From: Acinetobacter qingfengensis | GTDB lineage: Bacteria > Pseudomonadota > Gammaproteobacteria > Pseudomonadales > Moraxellaceae | Direction: 5' to 3' | DNA: 64,000 bases | Assembly: GCF_008693185.1 (NCBI RefSeq) | Contig: NZ_VXKN01000009.1 | Location: forward strand, 62,001-126,000 | Shown: piece by piece, positions 27,936 to 38,726 of the stretch | Numbering within the stretch: the first letter of the stretch is position 1 | Layout: the number at the start of each line of letters is the position of its first letter | Made by a program: the position numbers and the translations under genes | The notes under the pieces: model-generated | Database searches by the model: none | What the model saw: only the letters and a program-made list of their open reading frames with translations | Told to the model about the DNA's origin: nothing

Positions 27936-28116
27936 ACTTTCTAATATCATAAATTATTGTTTAATGATTATATTTTTTCTAAGAGATGAGATTTGTTGAT
28001 TTAAAGTGATGCAAGGTTCAAAAAATATATAAAAAGTGTGATAATTTTTGAGATCAATAAAATTGATTATTTTTTAACAAAAATATCCATTTATTTTGTT
28101 ATTCTAAGATTGGGTG

Positions 28117-28147
28117 CTTGAATTCAAGTGTACTACTCAGTACACTT
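28117..28147. promoter_or_regulatory. Palindromic operator-like sequence with overlapping promoter, upstream of PAP2-adeIJK
   Basis: AAGTGTACT (28126-28134) and AGTACACTT (28139-28147) are perfect 9-bp arms around ACTC. The left arm overlaps another palindrome, CTTGAATTCAAG (28117-28128). A promoter can be read across them: TTGAAT (28119-28124), 16 bases, TACACT (28141-28146). A dimeric repressor bound here would block RNA polymerase. In A. baumannii adeIJK is repressed by the TetR-type protein AdeN; that this is its site is inference. Confidence 0.55.
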
Positions 28148-28216
28148 TGTTTGGGTTAAAGTGTGAGCGCAGAATTACACTGTTTATATTTAATTATCAG
28201 GTCAGGGGGAAAGTGT

Positions 28217-28810
28217 TTGCGTTTAAATTTTCTTTTGATGATCTGTTTTATCGTATTGACAGGGATTGGCTGGTTTTATCCGGCTAATTTTATCGATATC
28301 AAAATCATTGAATATATTCAGCAACATCAAAATTTTGCACTGACACAATTGTCACAGATACTTTCTCGTTTGGGCGGTTTGCCTGGAACATTGATCTTGG
28401 TGGCAGCCTTATTCATCTATAGTCTTTATCAAAAACGTTTTGATCACAGTGTGTTGGTGGTTATAAGTTTTATGCTGACGGTCTCTGTTGCATGGGTAGT
28501 AAAATGGTTAGTGAATCGGCCACGTCCTGATTTAGATCTCAGTATTGTAAAAACTTATGGTAGCTCATTTCCAAGTGCACATAGTGCTTATGCAATGCTG
28601 ATTGCCTGTTTATTGATATTTGTTGTTTTAAACAATCAGTTAGGCTGGAAGCGATACAGTATATTGTTATGGGCATTAATAATGGGATGGTCTCGTGTGA
28701 ATCTGGGTGTACATTACCCTTCGGATGTGTTGGCAGGGTGGGTATTGGCAGCTTTGATCGTACTTGGCCTTAAAATAATTCAAGATAGACGTATAGATAA
28801 AACAGCATGA
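28217..28810 (+). CDS. PAP2 family phosphatase
   Basis: A membrane phosphatase of about 198 residues with all three PAP2 motifs: KWLVNRPRPD, SFPSAHSAYA and SRVNLGVHYPSDVLAG. Five to six membrane spans surround the active site. Members dephosphorylate phosphatidic acid, PGP or undecaprenyl diphosphate. The TTG at 28217 has AGGGGG six bases upstream and gives a short cytosolic start before the first span; a GTG at 28163 would add 18 residues but has no good binding site. Its stop is 32 bases before the adeI start used here, so it is probably the first gene of the efflux operon. Confidence 0.82.
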   Translation: MRLNFLLMICFIVLTGIGWFYPANFIDIKIIEYIQQHQNFALTQLSQILSRLGGLPGTLILVAALFIYSLYQKRFDHSVLVVISFMLTVSVAWVVKWLVNRPRPDLDLSIVKTYGSSFPSAHSAYAMLIACLLIFVVLNNQLGWKRYSILLWALIMGWSRVNLGVHYPSDVLAGWVLAALIVLGLKIIQDRRIDKTA

Positions 28811-28842
28811 TTTTTCAAAAAGTTGTAACTCGAGGTGAAACA

Positions 28843-30096
28843 ATGAGATCAGTAACAGGCTGGAAACCTACGCTGACAGCATGCACATTGGCTTTAAGTA
28901 TTGCGTTGGTTGGCTGTGGAAAATCTACAGATCAGACACAACAAAATGCGGCGGCTGCGCAACAGGCTCAAGCTGTGCCTGTAGGTGTGATTGTTGCTCA
29001 GGCACAAAATGTTGATCGTACAGTGGAATTGGCGGGTAGAACGACTGCATACGAAGTTTCTGAAGTTCGACCACAAACCAATGGTGTGATTCTGAAACGT
29101 TTATTTGCGGAAGGTAGTTACGTCAGAAAAGGTCAGGCGTTATACGAATTAGATTCAAGAACCAATCGTGCAACACTGGCAAATACTAGAGCAGCATTGG
29201 CACAACAACAGGCCAATCTAAATTCTTTACGTATTAAAACCAATCGGTATAGACAATTACTTTCTACCAATGCGATTGCAAAACAGGATTATGATGATCT
29301 TGTTGGGCAAGTACGTGTTGCGGAAGCACAAGTTGCTGCTGCTGAAGCACAGGTTCAAAATGCACAGATTGATTTGGGGTATTCGACCATTACAGCACCA
29401 ATTTCTGGTCAGTCTGGTCGTTCTTCAGTAACAGCTGGTGCCTTGGTGACCGCAAATCAAACCAATGCCTTGGTAACGATTCAGCAGCTTGATCCAATTT
29501 ATGTTGATATTAATCAATCCAGTAATGAGCTGCTTGCATTAAGACAGCAATTGAGTCAAGGTAGTCTGGGTCAAGTAAATAATGCAAAAGTTAAATTAAA
29601 ACTCGAAAATGGTTCAATTTATCCAGTGGAAGGTACATTGGCTTTTTCTGATGCCAATGTGGATGAAAATACCGGTACGGTAACTTTACGTGTGGTATTT
29701 AAAAATCCTAATCATTTATTATTACCTGGTATGTTTGTGAATGCGCAAATTGTACAGGGTTCATTGCCAAATGCATTTTTGATTCCACAAGTTGCATTAA
29801 CTCGTACGCCTACTGGCCAAGCAACTGTCATGGTTGTAAATGCTAAAGGTGTTGCTGAATCTCGTATCGTGGAAACTCAGGGAACACAAGGATCTAGCTG
29901 GATTGTAACTAAAGGGTTGCAAAATGGCGATAAGGTTATTGTTGAGGGTATTGCAAAGGTTAAAGACGGTGCCAAGGTTGATGCTAAACCTTATCAGGCC
30001 CCAGCACAAACTGCTAATGCTCAATCCGCTGCTCAAGGTCAAACATCCAAGCCTGCACAAGCTAAGCCTGAGCAAAAAGCTAATTCAAATACATAA
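28843..30096 (+). CDS. adeI: RND efflux membrane fusion protein AdeI
   Basis: A 417-residue periplasmic adaptor. The start MRSVTGWKPTLTACTLAL is followed by a lipobox LVGC (Cys about residue 24), so it is a lipoprotein. It has the HlyD-like order: barrel and lipoyl halves (GRTTAYEVSEVRPQTNGVI), an alpha-hairpin (about 100-170, rich in AEAQVAAAEAQVQNAQ), and membrane-proximal domain, ending in a Gln/Ala/Lys tail. GAGGTG seven bases before this ATG sets the start; an ATG at 28807 overlaps the PAP2 stop but would spoil the signal. It links AdeJ to AdeK in a multidrug pump. Confidence 0.95.
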   Translation: MRSVTGWKPTLTACTLALSIALVGCGKSTDQTQQNAAAAQQAQAVPVGVIVAQAQNVDRTVELAGRTTAYEVSEVRPQTNGVILKRLFAEGSYVRKGQALYELDSRTNRATLANTRAALAQQQANLNSLRIKTNRYRQLLSTNAIAKQDYDDLVGQVRVAEAQVAAAEAQVQNAQIDLGYSTITAPISGQSGRSSVTAGALVTANQTNALVTIQQLDPIYVDINQSSNELLALRQQLSQGSLGQVNNAKVKLKLENGSIYPVEGTLAFSDANVDENTGTVTLRVVFKNPNHLLLPGMFVNAQIVQGSLPNAFLIPQVALTRTPTGQATVMVVNAKGVAESRIVETQGTQGSSWIVTKGLQNGDKVIVEGIAKVKDGAKVDAKPYQAPAQTANAQSAAQGQTSKPAQAKPEQKANSNT

Positions 30097-30108
30097 GAGG
30101 TAGATTGA

Positions 30109-33100
30109 ATGGCTAAGTTCTTTATCCATCGCCCCATATTTGCATGGGTGATTGCATTGGTGATTATGCTCGCTGGGATTATTTCCCTGATCGGCATGCC
30201 AATTGCTCAATACCCTACAATTGCACCACCCAAAATCAGTATTTCTGCCAGCTATCCCGGAGCTTCTGCGGAAACCATTGAAAACTCTGTTACACAGGTA
30301 ATTGAGCAGCAACTGAATGGTTTGGATGGTTTACGTTATATTAGTTCACAAAGTTTATCCAATGGTTCGGTTTCTATTGATGTAAATTTTGATCAGGGTG
30401 TAGATGCCAATATTGCTCAGGTACAGGTACAAAATAAAGTACAGACAGCAACAGCCTCTTTACCTGAAGTTGTACAAAGACAAGGTATCACGATTAAAAA
30501 ATCTGGTGCCAGCTTCTTACAGGTTATTTCTTTTTACTCACCTGATGGCAGTATGTCTGGTGCAGACATTAAGGATTATGTTAATGCAAGTATTAAAGAT
30601 CCTTTAAGCCGTATTCCAGGTATTGGTGAGGTACAAGTGTTTGGTGGTCAGTATTCAATGCGAATCTGGCTTGATCCAGCAAAACTGAATAGCTATCAAT
30701 TAACACCAAGTGATGTCACTGCCGCGATTTCTGCACAAAACTCACAAATTTCAGTTGGACAAATTGGTGGTGCACCTTCTGTCGAAGGTCAAATGATCAA
30801 TGCCACCATTAATGCACAAAGCATGCTGCAAACACCAGAGGAATTCCGCAATATATTTCTAAAGAATGCAACATCTGGTGCGCAGGTACGCTTGGGTGAC
30901 GTTGCAAGAGTTGAACTGGGGTCAGAAAATTATCAGTTTGATTCTAACTTTAATGGCAAGCCATCGGGTGGTATTGCCATTCGTCTGGCAACGGGTGCCA
31001 ATGCACTGGATACAGCAAAAGCTATACAAGCAGAGTTAGAACAATTACGTCCTAATTATCCAAAAGGGTTAAAGGATGCAATTGCTTTTGATACCACACC
31101 TTTTGTTAAACTTTCTATTGAAAACGTTGTACATACTTTAATTGAAGCCATTGTGCTTGTATTTATTGTGATGTTCCTGTTTCTTCAAAATTGGCGTGCA
31201 ACAATTATTCCAACCCTTGCAGTTCCTGTAGTTGTTTTAGGTACTTTTGCAGTTATTAATTTGTTTGGTTTTACCATTAATACCTTGACGATGTTCGCTA
31301 TGGTACTGGCCATTGGTCTTCTGGTCGATGATGCGATTGTCGTGGTCGAAAACGTCGAACGTATTATGACTGAAGAGCACGTTGAGCCAGTTGCTGCGAC
31401 AGAAAATTCAATGAAACAAATTTCTGGTGCATTGGTTGGGATTACCAGTGTGCTAGCAGCTGTGTTTGTCCCAATGGCATTTTTTAGTGGGACCACCGGT
31501 GTAATTTATCGCCAATTTTCTGTAACACTGGTTACGGCGATGATTTTATCTCTGATCATTGCTTTAACTTTTACACCAGCACTTTGTGCAACGATTTTAA
31601 AACAGCATGATCCGAATAAAGCGCCAAGCAATAATATTTTTGCAAGATTCTTTCGTGGTTTTAACCGTACATTTGAAAAGATTTCGGAGAAGTATCAAAA
31701 TGGTGTAAGTCGTATGACTCACCATAAAATTTTTTCCGGAATTCTTTATGTGGTTGTAGTTGCTGCATTTATTTTTGTGATTAGAAGTTTGCCATCATCT
31801 TTCTTACCCGATGAAGATCAGGGAATGGTGATGACATTGGTACAATTGCCGCCGAATGCAACCCTTGAACGTACTACAAAGACACTGGATGATGTGACGA
31901 ATTATTTTCTTAATGAAGAGAAAAATAATGTCGAATCTATCTTTACAGTTTCAGGGTTCTCTTTTGCAGGTCAAGGGCAGAACCAAGGTATTGCCTTTGT
32001 AAAATTAAAGGACTGGGCTGAACGTAAACAGGCTGATCAGCAGGTGGGCAGCATTGTTGGCCGTGCGATGAGTTTGAATGGTCGTATTCAGGATGCGACT
32101 CTGATTTATCCAATGCAATTGCCAGCCATGCCAGAGCTTGGTGTTTCTTCTGGTTTTGACCTGATGTTGAAAGATACCAACGGTCAGGGACATGAAAAAT
32201 TACTACAGGCTCGAAATACTGTATTGGGTATGGCTGCTCAAGACAAGCGACTGGTTGGAGTACGTCCAAATGGTATGGAAGATACACCTCAATACAAAGT
32301 AACTATTGATCAGGCGAAAGCTGGTGCACTTGGCGTAAGTTTATCAGATCTGAATAATACCATGAGTGTTGCCTGGGGTAGTGCCTATGTGAATGACTTT
32401 ATTGATCGTGGTCGTATCAAAAAAGTTTATGTCCAAGGGGATGCAAATAGTCGTATGCTTCCTGAAGATTTAAACAAATGGTATGTACGTAATAGTGCAG
32501 GCACAATGGTTCCATTCTCCGCTTTCACAACAGGTGAGTGGACGTATGGTTCGCCTCGTCTAGAGCGCTACAACGGTGTATCTTCTGTAAACCTTCAAGG
32601 ATCGCCTGCGCCAGGAATCAGTTCTGGTGATGCAATGAACGCAATGAAGGAAATTGTCGCAAAATTACCATCAATGGGACTTAGTGGTTTTGATTTTGAA
32701 TGGACCGGATTATCTTTGGAAGAAAGTGATGCCGGCTCACAAACATTGGCATTGTACGCTTTATCTTTATTGATTGTATTCTTGTGTCTTGCAGCTTTAT
32801 ACGAAAGCTGGTCAATTCCTTTCTCAGTCATGCTGGTTGTACCACTAGGCTTATTTGGTGCAGTATTATTGACTTTCTGTGGATTCTTCCTGTTAAGCAA
32901 TCCAAATCTGTCTAATAACATTTACTTTCAAGTGGCTATTATTGCTGTAATTGGTTTGTCAGCGAAAAACGCTATTTTGATTGTAGAATTTGCGAAAGAG
33001 TTGCAGGAAAAAGGCGAGGATTTATTTGAAGCAACGATGCATGCAGCCAAAATGCGTTTACGTCCAATTATCATGACCACACTTGCATTTGGTTTTGGTG

Positions 33101-33288
33101 TATTACCCCTTGCACTTTCGACAGGTGCTGGTGCGGGTAGTCAGCATTCTGTAGGTTATGGTGTAATTGGTGGTGTGCTAAGTTCCACACTATTGGGTAT
33201 TTTCTTTATTCCAGTATTCTTTGTTTGGATTCGTACAATCTTTAAGTACAAACCAAAAAATACAAATAATCAGGAGCAACAATCGTGA
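30109..33288 (+). CDS. adeJ: RND efflux transporter AdeJ
   Basis: A 1059-residue RND pump (A. baumannii AdeJ is 1058). The start MAKFFIHRPIFAWVIALVIM and the twelve-span plan with two large periplasmic loops are standard. Proton-relay residues are present: D407 and D408 in GLLVDDAIVVVENVE, and K953 in GLSAKNAILIVEFAKE. The C-terminus ends in KYKPKN. It exports a wide range of drugs and biocides with AdeI and AdeK and in Acinetobacter gives intrinsic resistance. The gene starts 12 bases after adeI with GAGG upstream. Confidence 0.97.
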   Translation: MAKFFIHRPIFAWVIALVIMLAGIISLIGMPIAQYPTIAPPKISISASYPGASAETIENSVTQVIEQQLNGLDGLRYISSQSLSNGSVSIDVNFDQGVDANIAQVQVQNKVQTATASLPEVVQRQGITIKKSGASFLQVISFYSPDGSMSGADIKDYVNASIKDPLSRIPGIGEVQVFGGQYSMRIWLDPAKLNSYQLTPSDVTAAISAQNSQISVGQIGGAPSVEGQMINATINAQSMLQTPEEFRNIFLKNATSGAQVRLGDVARVELGSENYQFDSNFNGKPSGGIAIRLATGANALDTAKAIQAELEQLRPNYPKGLKDAIAFDTTPFVKLSIENVVHTLIEAIVLVFIVMFLFLQNWRATIIPTLAVPVVVLGTFAVINLFGFTINTLTMFAMVLAIGLLVDDAIVVVENVERIMTEEHVEPVAATENSMKQISGALVGITSVLAAVFVPMAFFSGTTGVIYRQFSVTLVTAMILSLIIALTFTPALCATILKQHDPNKAPSNNIFARFFRGFNRTFEKISEKYQNGVSRMTHHKIFSGILYVVVVAAFIFVIRSLPSSFLPDEDQGMVMTLVQLPPNATLERTTKTLDDVTNYFLNEEKNNVESIFTVSGFSFAGQGQNQGIAFVKLKDWAERKQADQQVGSIVGRAMSLNGRIQDATLIYPMQLPAMPELGVSSGFDLMLKDTNGQGHEKLLQARNTVLGMAAQDKRLVGVRPNGMEDTPQYKVTIDQAKAGALGVSLSDLNNTMSVAWGSAYVNDFIDRGRIKKVYVQGDANSRMLPEDLNKWYVRNSAGTMVPFSAFTTGEWTYGSPRLERYNGVSSVNLQGSPAPGISSGDAMNAMKEIVAKLPSMGLSGFDFEWTGLSLEESDAGSQTLALYALSLLIVFLCLAALYESWSIPFSVMLVVPLGLFGAVLLTFCGFFLLSNPNLSNNIYFQVAIIAVIGLSAKNAILIVEFAKELQEKGEDLFEATMHAAKMRLRPIIMTTLAFGFGVLPLALSTGAGAGSQHSVGYGVIGGVLSSTLLGIFFIPVFFVWIRTIFKYKPKNTNNQEQQS

Positions 33289-34721
33289 TGCAAAAATTAT
33301 GGTCTAACTCAGGTCGTGGCATTGCGGTATCTGCGCTAGCAATGGCTTTGGCTGCATGCCAAAGCATGCGTGGACCAGAACCTACAGTGCAAAGTAATAT
33401 TCCTGGTGCATATACGGTCGCACCAGGAACATCTATAGCCTCGATTGCTTCGCAAGGTTATCAGGATTTTTTTGCTGATCAACGCCTCAAGCAAGTCATT
33501 ACACTTGCGTTGCAAAATAACCGTGATTTACGTGTTGCTGCTCTGAATGTTGAAAAAACACAGGCACAATATCAAATTACTCGTAATGACCAATTACCTA
33601 CTGTAGGGGCAACCGGTGGATTTACTCGTGCTGCTGCATTGGACACAGGTTATAAACCTGCCTCTGTTTGGAATGTAGGTTTGGGTGTAACCTCCTATGA
33701 ACTGGATTTCTGGGGGCGGGTGCGTAGTCTGAAAGATGCGGCATTGGATAATTATTTCGCAACACAAAGTGCTAGAGATTCAACACAGGTTTCTTTGGTT
33801 GGACAGGTTGCTCAAGCGTGGGTTGCGTTATCCTTTGCAGAGCAGAACTTGAAGCTTGCGCAACAGACCCTAGCGGCTCAACAATCGTCTTATACTTTAA
33901 ATAAGCGCCGATTTGATGTAGGTATTGACAGTGAGGTTCCTGTTCGTCAGGCACAAATTTCTGTTGAAACTGCACGTAATGATGTTGCGAATTATAAAAC
34001 CCAGATTGAACAGGCAAAAAATGCACTCAACTTATTAGTTGGTCAGACTGTTCCGGAAAATCTATTACCGAAAGATCGAGTACGTCAAGTTACTGCCCAG
34101 ACATTACTTGGTTCGGGTTTACCAAGTGAATTATTGGAAAATCGTCCCGATGTTAAATCAGCGCAGTATCAACTTTCTGCTGCTGGTGCAAACATTGGTG
34201 CAGCTAAAGCTCGATTGTTCCCAACAATCAGCTTAACCAGTTCGGCCGGCTATGCTTCGACAGAGCTTAGTGATTTATTTAAATCTGGTAGTTTTGTTTG
34301 GAGCATTGCACCAACACTGGATTTACCGATCTTTGACTGGGGTACGCGTAAAGCCAATATCAAAATTTCTGAAGCAGATCAAAAAATTGCTTTAGCAAAT
34401 TATGAAAAGTCAATTCAAACGGCATTTAAAGAAGTCAATGATGTGTTGGCGACACGTGCCAATATTGATGAACGTATTACAGCACAAACTCGATTGGTTG
34501 AAGCAACCAATAAAACCTATGAGCTTTCGCAAGCACGTTTCCGTGCGGGTATTGACAGCTATTTAACGGTTTTGGATGCGCAGCGTAATTCCTATTCAGC
34601 AGAACAGGGATTATTGACCTTACAACAGGCCAACATCAATAGCCAGATTGAACTTTATAAAACATTGGGTGGTGGCGTAAAAGACGTGACAACTCAGCCA
34701 GCAGTATCTTCAGCGCAATAA
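33288..34721 (+). CDS. adeK: Outer-membrane efflux channel AdeK
   Basis: A 477-residue TolC-family lipoprotein. The signal ends at a LAAC lipobox (about residue 20) just before QSMRGPEP, as in A. baumannii AdeK. Two OEP repeats follow, with YELDFWGRVRSLKDAAL and the second-half LPIFDWGTRKANIKISE. It forms the trimeric outer-membrane duct for AdeIJ. The ATG overlaps the last base of the adeJ stop, and a GTG one codon earlier is equally close to the GGAG motif; ATG is chosen because family members begin MQK. A strong terminator follows. Confidence 0.95.
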   Translation: MQKLWSNSGRGIAVSALAMALAACQSMRGPEPTVQSNIPGAYTVAPGTSIASIASQGYQDFFADQRLKQVITLALQNNRDLRVAALNVEKTQAQYQITRNDQLPTVGATGGFTRAAALDTGYKPASVWNVGLGVTSYELDFWGRVRSLKDAALDNYFATQSARDSTQVSLVGQVAQAWVALSFAEQNLKLAQQTLAAQQSSYTLNKRRFDVGIDSEVPVRQAQISVETARNDVANYKTQIEQAKNALNLLVGQTVPENLLPKDRVRQVTAQTLLGSGLPSELLENRPDVKSAQYQLSAAGANIGAAKARLFPTISLTSSAGYASTELSDLFKSGSFVWSIAPTLDLPIFDWGTRKANIKISEADQKIALANYEKSIQTAFKEVNDVLATRANIDERITAQTRLVEATNKTYELSQARFRAGIDSYLTVLDAQRNSYSAEQGLLTLQQANINSQIELYKTLGGGVKDVTTQPAVSSAQ

Positions 34722-34737
34722 CTCTTATTAGCATTGC

Positions 34738-34770
34738 AAAAAACAGTCCAGCTTGTTCTGGGCTGTTTTT
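34738..34770 (+). terminator. Rho-independent terminator of the adeIJK operon
   Basis: An AAAAACAGTCCAG arm pairs with CTGGGCTGTTTTT (one G-T pair) around a short loop, followed by T-rich sequence, 17 bases past the adeK stop. Confidence 0.85.
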
Positions 34771-34962
34771 ATTTAATAAACAGAAAAATCTTTTATCTTG
34801 CCTTACTGACCAAATTGCAATGTGCTGTTTCGAAACTTTTTGATGAAAATTTGAATATAAAATTCATTTTATGAGATGATAAAAAATTATGAAAAAGCAC
34901 AAAATTTTTGTTAAAACCTTGAGTAGTCAAGTACTTGAATTTAAAATTTATAGGAAAAAATT

Positions 34963-35313
34963 ATGTTATTGAGTAATTTAGAATCTGTTCCGGGGCATCA
35001 TATTGTTCGGCAATTGGATGTTGTTTATGGTAGTACGGTTCGTAGTAAACATGTCGGACGTGATTTGTTGGCTGGTCTTAAGAATATTGTTGGTGGTGAA
35101 CTTAAAGCCTATACCGAATTACTAGAAGAATCCCGACAGGAAGCCATGCAACGGATGATAGATAAAGCACGACAAATGGGAGCAAATGCGATTGTTGGCA
35201 TTCGGTTTTCAACTTCAAATATTGCACAAGGCGCATCAGAATTATTCGTTTATGGTACAGCAGTGATTGTGGAAATTGAACATCCTAAACTTCCTGATCC
35301 TTTTATAAATTAA
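34963..35313 (+). CDS. YbjQ family protein (first of two)
   Basis: A 116-residue cytosolic protein with the YbjQ/UPF0145 pattern: an N-terminal strand (HHIVRQLDVVYGSTV), a GRDLLAGLKNIVGGELKAY helix start and the DKARQMGANAIVGIRFSTS core. Family structures are pentameric beta/alpha folds, sometimes called heavy-metal-binding, but function is not established. AGGA before the ATG is a clear binding site. A perfect TCAAGTACTTGA palindrome (34927-34938) lies in the promoter region. It is followed 9 bases later by a membrane-anchored paralogue. Confidence 0.82.
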   Translation: MLLSNLESVPGHHIVRQLDVVYGSTVRSKHVGRDLLAGLKNIVGGELKAYTELLEESRQEAMQRMIDKARQMGANAIVGIRFSTSNIAQGASELFVYGTAVIVEIEHPKLPDPFIN

Positions 35314-35322
35314 GGCGAAAAT

Positions 35323-35760
35323 ATGTCAGAGCTTATTTTCAAGATTATTATTTTCTTAATCTTATTTACAATTGGTTGGCTTTTTGGTCGTTATATTGAA
35401 GCCAGACATTTAAGGGAGTTGGATGATAAGGAACAACAACTTGCAGATATACGCATGGATAGTCGGCGTTTTTTACAAGTTAGCTCATCTGGAGAATTAA
35501 TATCTAGTAGTGTCGTGATTTCATCAGATTATTTTAAATACGTATTGGCAGTGATTCATAATCTTTTGGGTAAAAATTTACAAAGCTATGAAAGTATTCT
35601 GGAACGTGCCAGACGAGAAGCTATCGTACGTTTAAAACAACAAGCTCGAGAGCGAGGTGCAAACTGTATCCTTGGTGTACGGCTAAGTACCACAGAACTT
35701 GGAATGCAAGGAGGCATGGTTGAAGTTTTTGCCTATGGCACAGCGATTAATGAAGAGTAG
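35323..35760 (+). CDS. Membrane-anchored YbjQ family protein (second of two)
   Basis: A 145-residue protein whose first 20 residues form a membrane anchor (LIFKIIIFLILFTIGWLFG), then a charged linker and a YbjQ domain with LLGKNLQSYESILERARREAI (in part) and ANCILGVRLSTTELG. The domain is clearly related to the preceding gene product, so the pair probably arose by duplication and may form a mixed assembly with one soluble and one membrane-bound member. AAGG seven bases before the ATG. A stem-loop that may end the transcript lies at 35774-35796. Confidence 0.8.
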   Translation: MSELIFKIIIFLILFTIGWLFGRYIEARHLRELDDKEQQLADIRMDSRRFLQVSSSGELISSSVVISSDYFKYVLAVIHNLLGKNLQSYESILERARREAIVRLKQQARERGANCILGVRLSTTELGMQGGMVEVFAYGTAINEE

Positions 35761-35773
35761 ATGAACTGATTAG

Positions 35774-35796
35774 CCGAGTTATCAACAATAGCTCGG
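35774..35796 (+). terminator. Stem-loop after the YbjQ pair
   Basis: CCGAGTTAT and ATAGCTCGG pair over nine positions (one T-G) with a CAACA loop, 13 bases after the stop; the following T content is low. Confidence 0.45.
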
Positions 35797-35904
35797 ATGT
35801 ATTTTGTGATTATGCTGTGGTTAAGTTCGCTGTCTTTTATGATATTGACGTCAGGTTTTGTACATTGATCAATAAAATAAAATGTGGCTGAAACATCAGT
35901 TTAG

Positions 35905-37272
<1,368 letters not shown>

Positions 37273-37350
37273 ATTTTGTTGAATGACATTGCATGATTTT
37301 TGCTTAAATTTGCTTAGCCGTCGCCATCAAACTTATGTAGAGGTTCATCT

Positions 37351-38724
37351 TTGGATATTTTTCCGATTTCTCTAAAATTGAAAGATCAACCTTGTCTGCT
37401 TGTAGGCGGTGGCAAAATTGCTTACCGCAAAGCAGTTTTATTGGCAAAAGCAGGGGCAATCATTGATGTGATTGCGCCTGAGATCGAACCTGCATTACTG
37501 GATTTACTGCATGATACTGGTGGGCAGTTTCGCAATATTGAATTTTCCATCACAGTTGAGATTGCCCATTATCGACTGGTCATTGCGGCAACCAATCGGG
37601 CAGAAGTGAATAAGCAGGTTTTTCTGCACTGTGAAACCCAAAATGTATTGGTCAATAGTGTTGATGATATTCCGCATTGTCGTTTTATGGTGCCGGCGAT
37701 TATTGACCGTTCACCTTTGATCATTTCGGTGGCAAGTAATGGAACATCACCAGTATTGTCTCGTCAGATTCGTACTCAATTAGAAAGTACCATTCCTCAT
37801 GGCATGGGCAAATTGGCAGAATTTTCCGGTAAATGGCGAGCCGCAGTAAAAGCAAAAATCGCCAATCCCGACGAAAGACGGATTTTTTGGGAAGAGTTAT
37901 ATGCGAGCCCTTTAAGAGAACAGATTTTTCATGACAATTTAACCGAAGCAGATACTTATATTCAGCATGCACTGAATGATTGGCAAGCACCAAAAGGTGA
38001 AGTCTATCTGGTTGGTGCTGGGCCGGGTGATCCGGAGTTATTAACCTTAAAGGCCTTGCGGCTAATGCAACAAGCTGATGTCGTCATCTATGACCGTTTG
38101 GTATCCAAACCAATTCTGGAGATGTGCCGTCGGGATGCGGAAAAAGTTTATGTCGGCAAAGCACGTTCCAATCATGCAGTACCACAAGAAGGCATTAATG
38201 CTTTACTGGTGAAATATGCACAGGCCGGAAAAAGGGTATGCCGTTTAAAAGGTGGTGATCCGTTTATTTTTGGACGTGGTGGGGAAGAAATTCAGCAGTT
38301 ATTTGATGCTGGCGTGAGCTTTCAGGTAGTGCCGGGGATTACCGCAGCATCGGGATGTTCAGCCTATGCCGGTATTCCTTTGACGCATCGTGATTATGCG
38401 CAAAGTGTTAGATTTTTAACGGGTCATTTAAAAGAAGGTTCACCGGAACTGCCCTGGAATGAATTGGTCTATGAAAATCAGACCTTGGTGCTGTATATGG
38501 GATTGGTTGGGCTGGAAAAAATCTGTAAAAATCTGATTGATCATGGGCAACGGCCAAGCATGCCAGTGGCATTAATTTCCAAAGGCACAACCCCTGAACA
38601 GAAAGTAGTGGTTGGTACGCTGGCTGATATTGCAGATAAAGTTGCTGAATATGAAATTCAGGCACCGACCCTAACCATCATCGGTGAAGTGGTTAAATTA
38701 CGTGAACAATTGCAATGGCGATGA
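37351..38724 (+). CDS. cysG: Siroheme synthase CysG
   Basis: A 457-residue bifunctional enzyme. The N-terminal half is the NAD-dependent precorrin-2 dehydrogenase/ferrochelatase (VGGGKIAYRKAVLLAKAGA at about 16, SNGTSPVLSRQIR at about 130); the C-terminal half from about residue 217 is the SAM-dependent uroporphyrinogen-III methyltransferase (GAGPGDPELLTLKALR, CRLKGGDPFIFGRGGEE). Together they make siroheme for sulfite or nitrite reductase. Start codon is TTG with AGAGG seven bases upstream; the first in-frame ATG is far inside. A tandem structured repeat begins right after the stop. Confidence 0.95.
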   Translation: MDIFPISLKLKDQPCLLVGGGKIAYRKAVLLAKAGAIIDVIAPEIEPALLDLLHDTGGQFRNIEFSITVEIAHYRLVIAATNRAEVNKQVFLHCETQNVLVNSVDDIPHCRFMVPAIIDRSPLIISVASNGTSPVLSRQIRTQLESTIPHGMGKLAEFSGKWRAAVKAKIANPDERRIFWEELYASPLREQIFHDNLTEADTYIQHALNDWQAPKGEVYLVGAGPGDPELLTLKALRLMQQADVVIYDRLVSKPILEMCRRDAEKVYVGKARSNHAVPQEGINALLVKYAQAGKRVCRLKGGDPFIFGRGGEEIQQLFDAGVSFQVVPGITAASGCSAYAGIPLTHRDYAQSVRFLTGHLKEGSPELPWNELVYENQTLVLYMGLVGLEKICKNLIDHGQRPSMPVALISKGTTPEQKVVVGTLADIADKVAEYEIQAPTLTIIGEVVKLREQLQWR

Positions 38725-38726
38725 GC

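Noticed and set aside
28013..28030. GGTTCAAAAA word resembling a tRNA T-arm
   Set aside because: No acceptor stem, anticodon arm or CCA-adjacent pairing nearby; no tRNA gene was found anywhere in the window.
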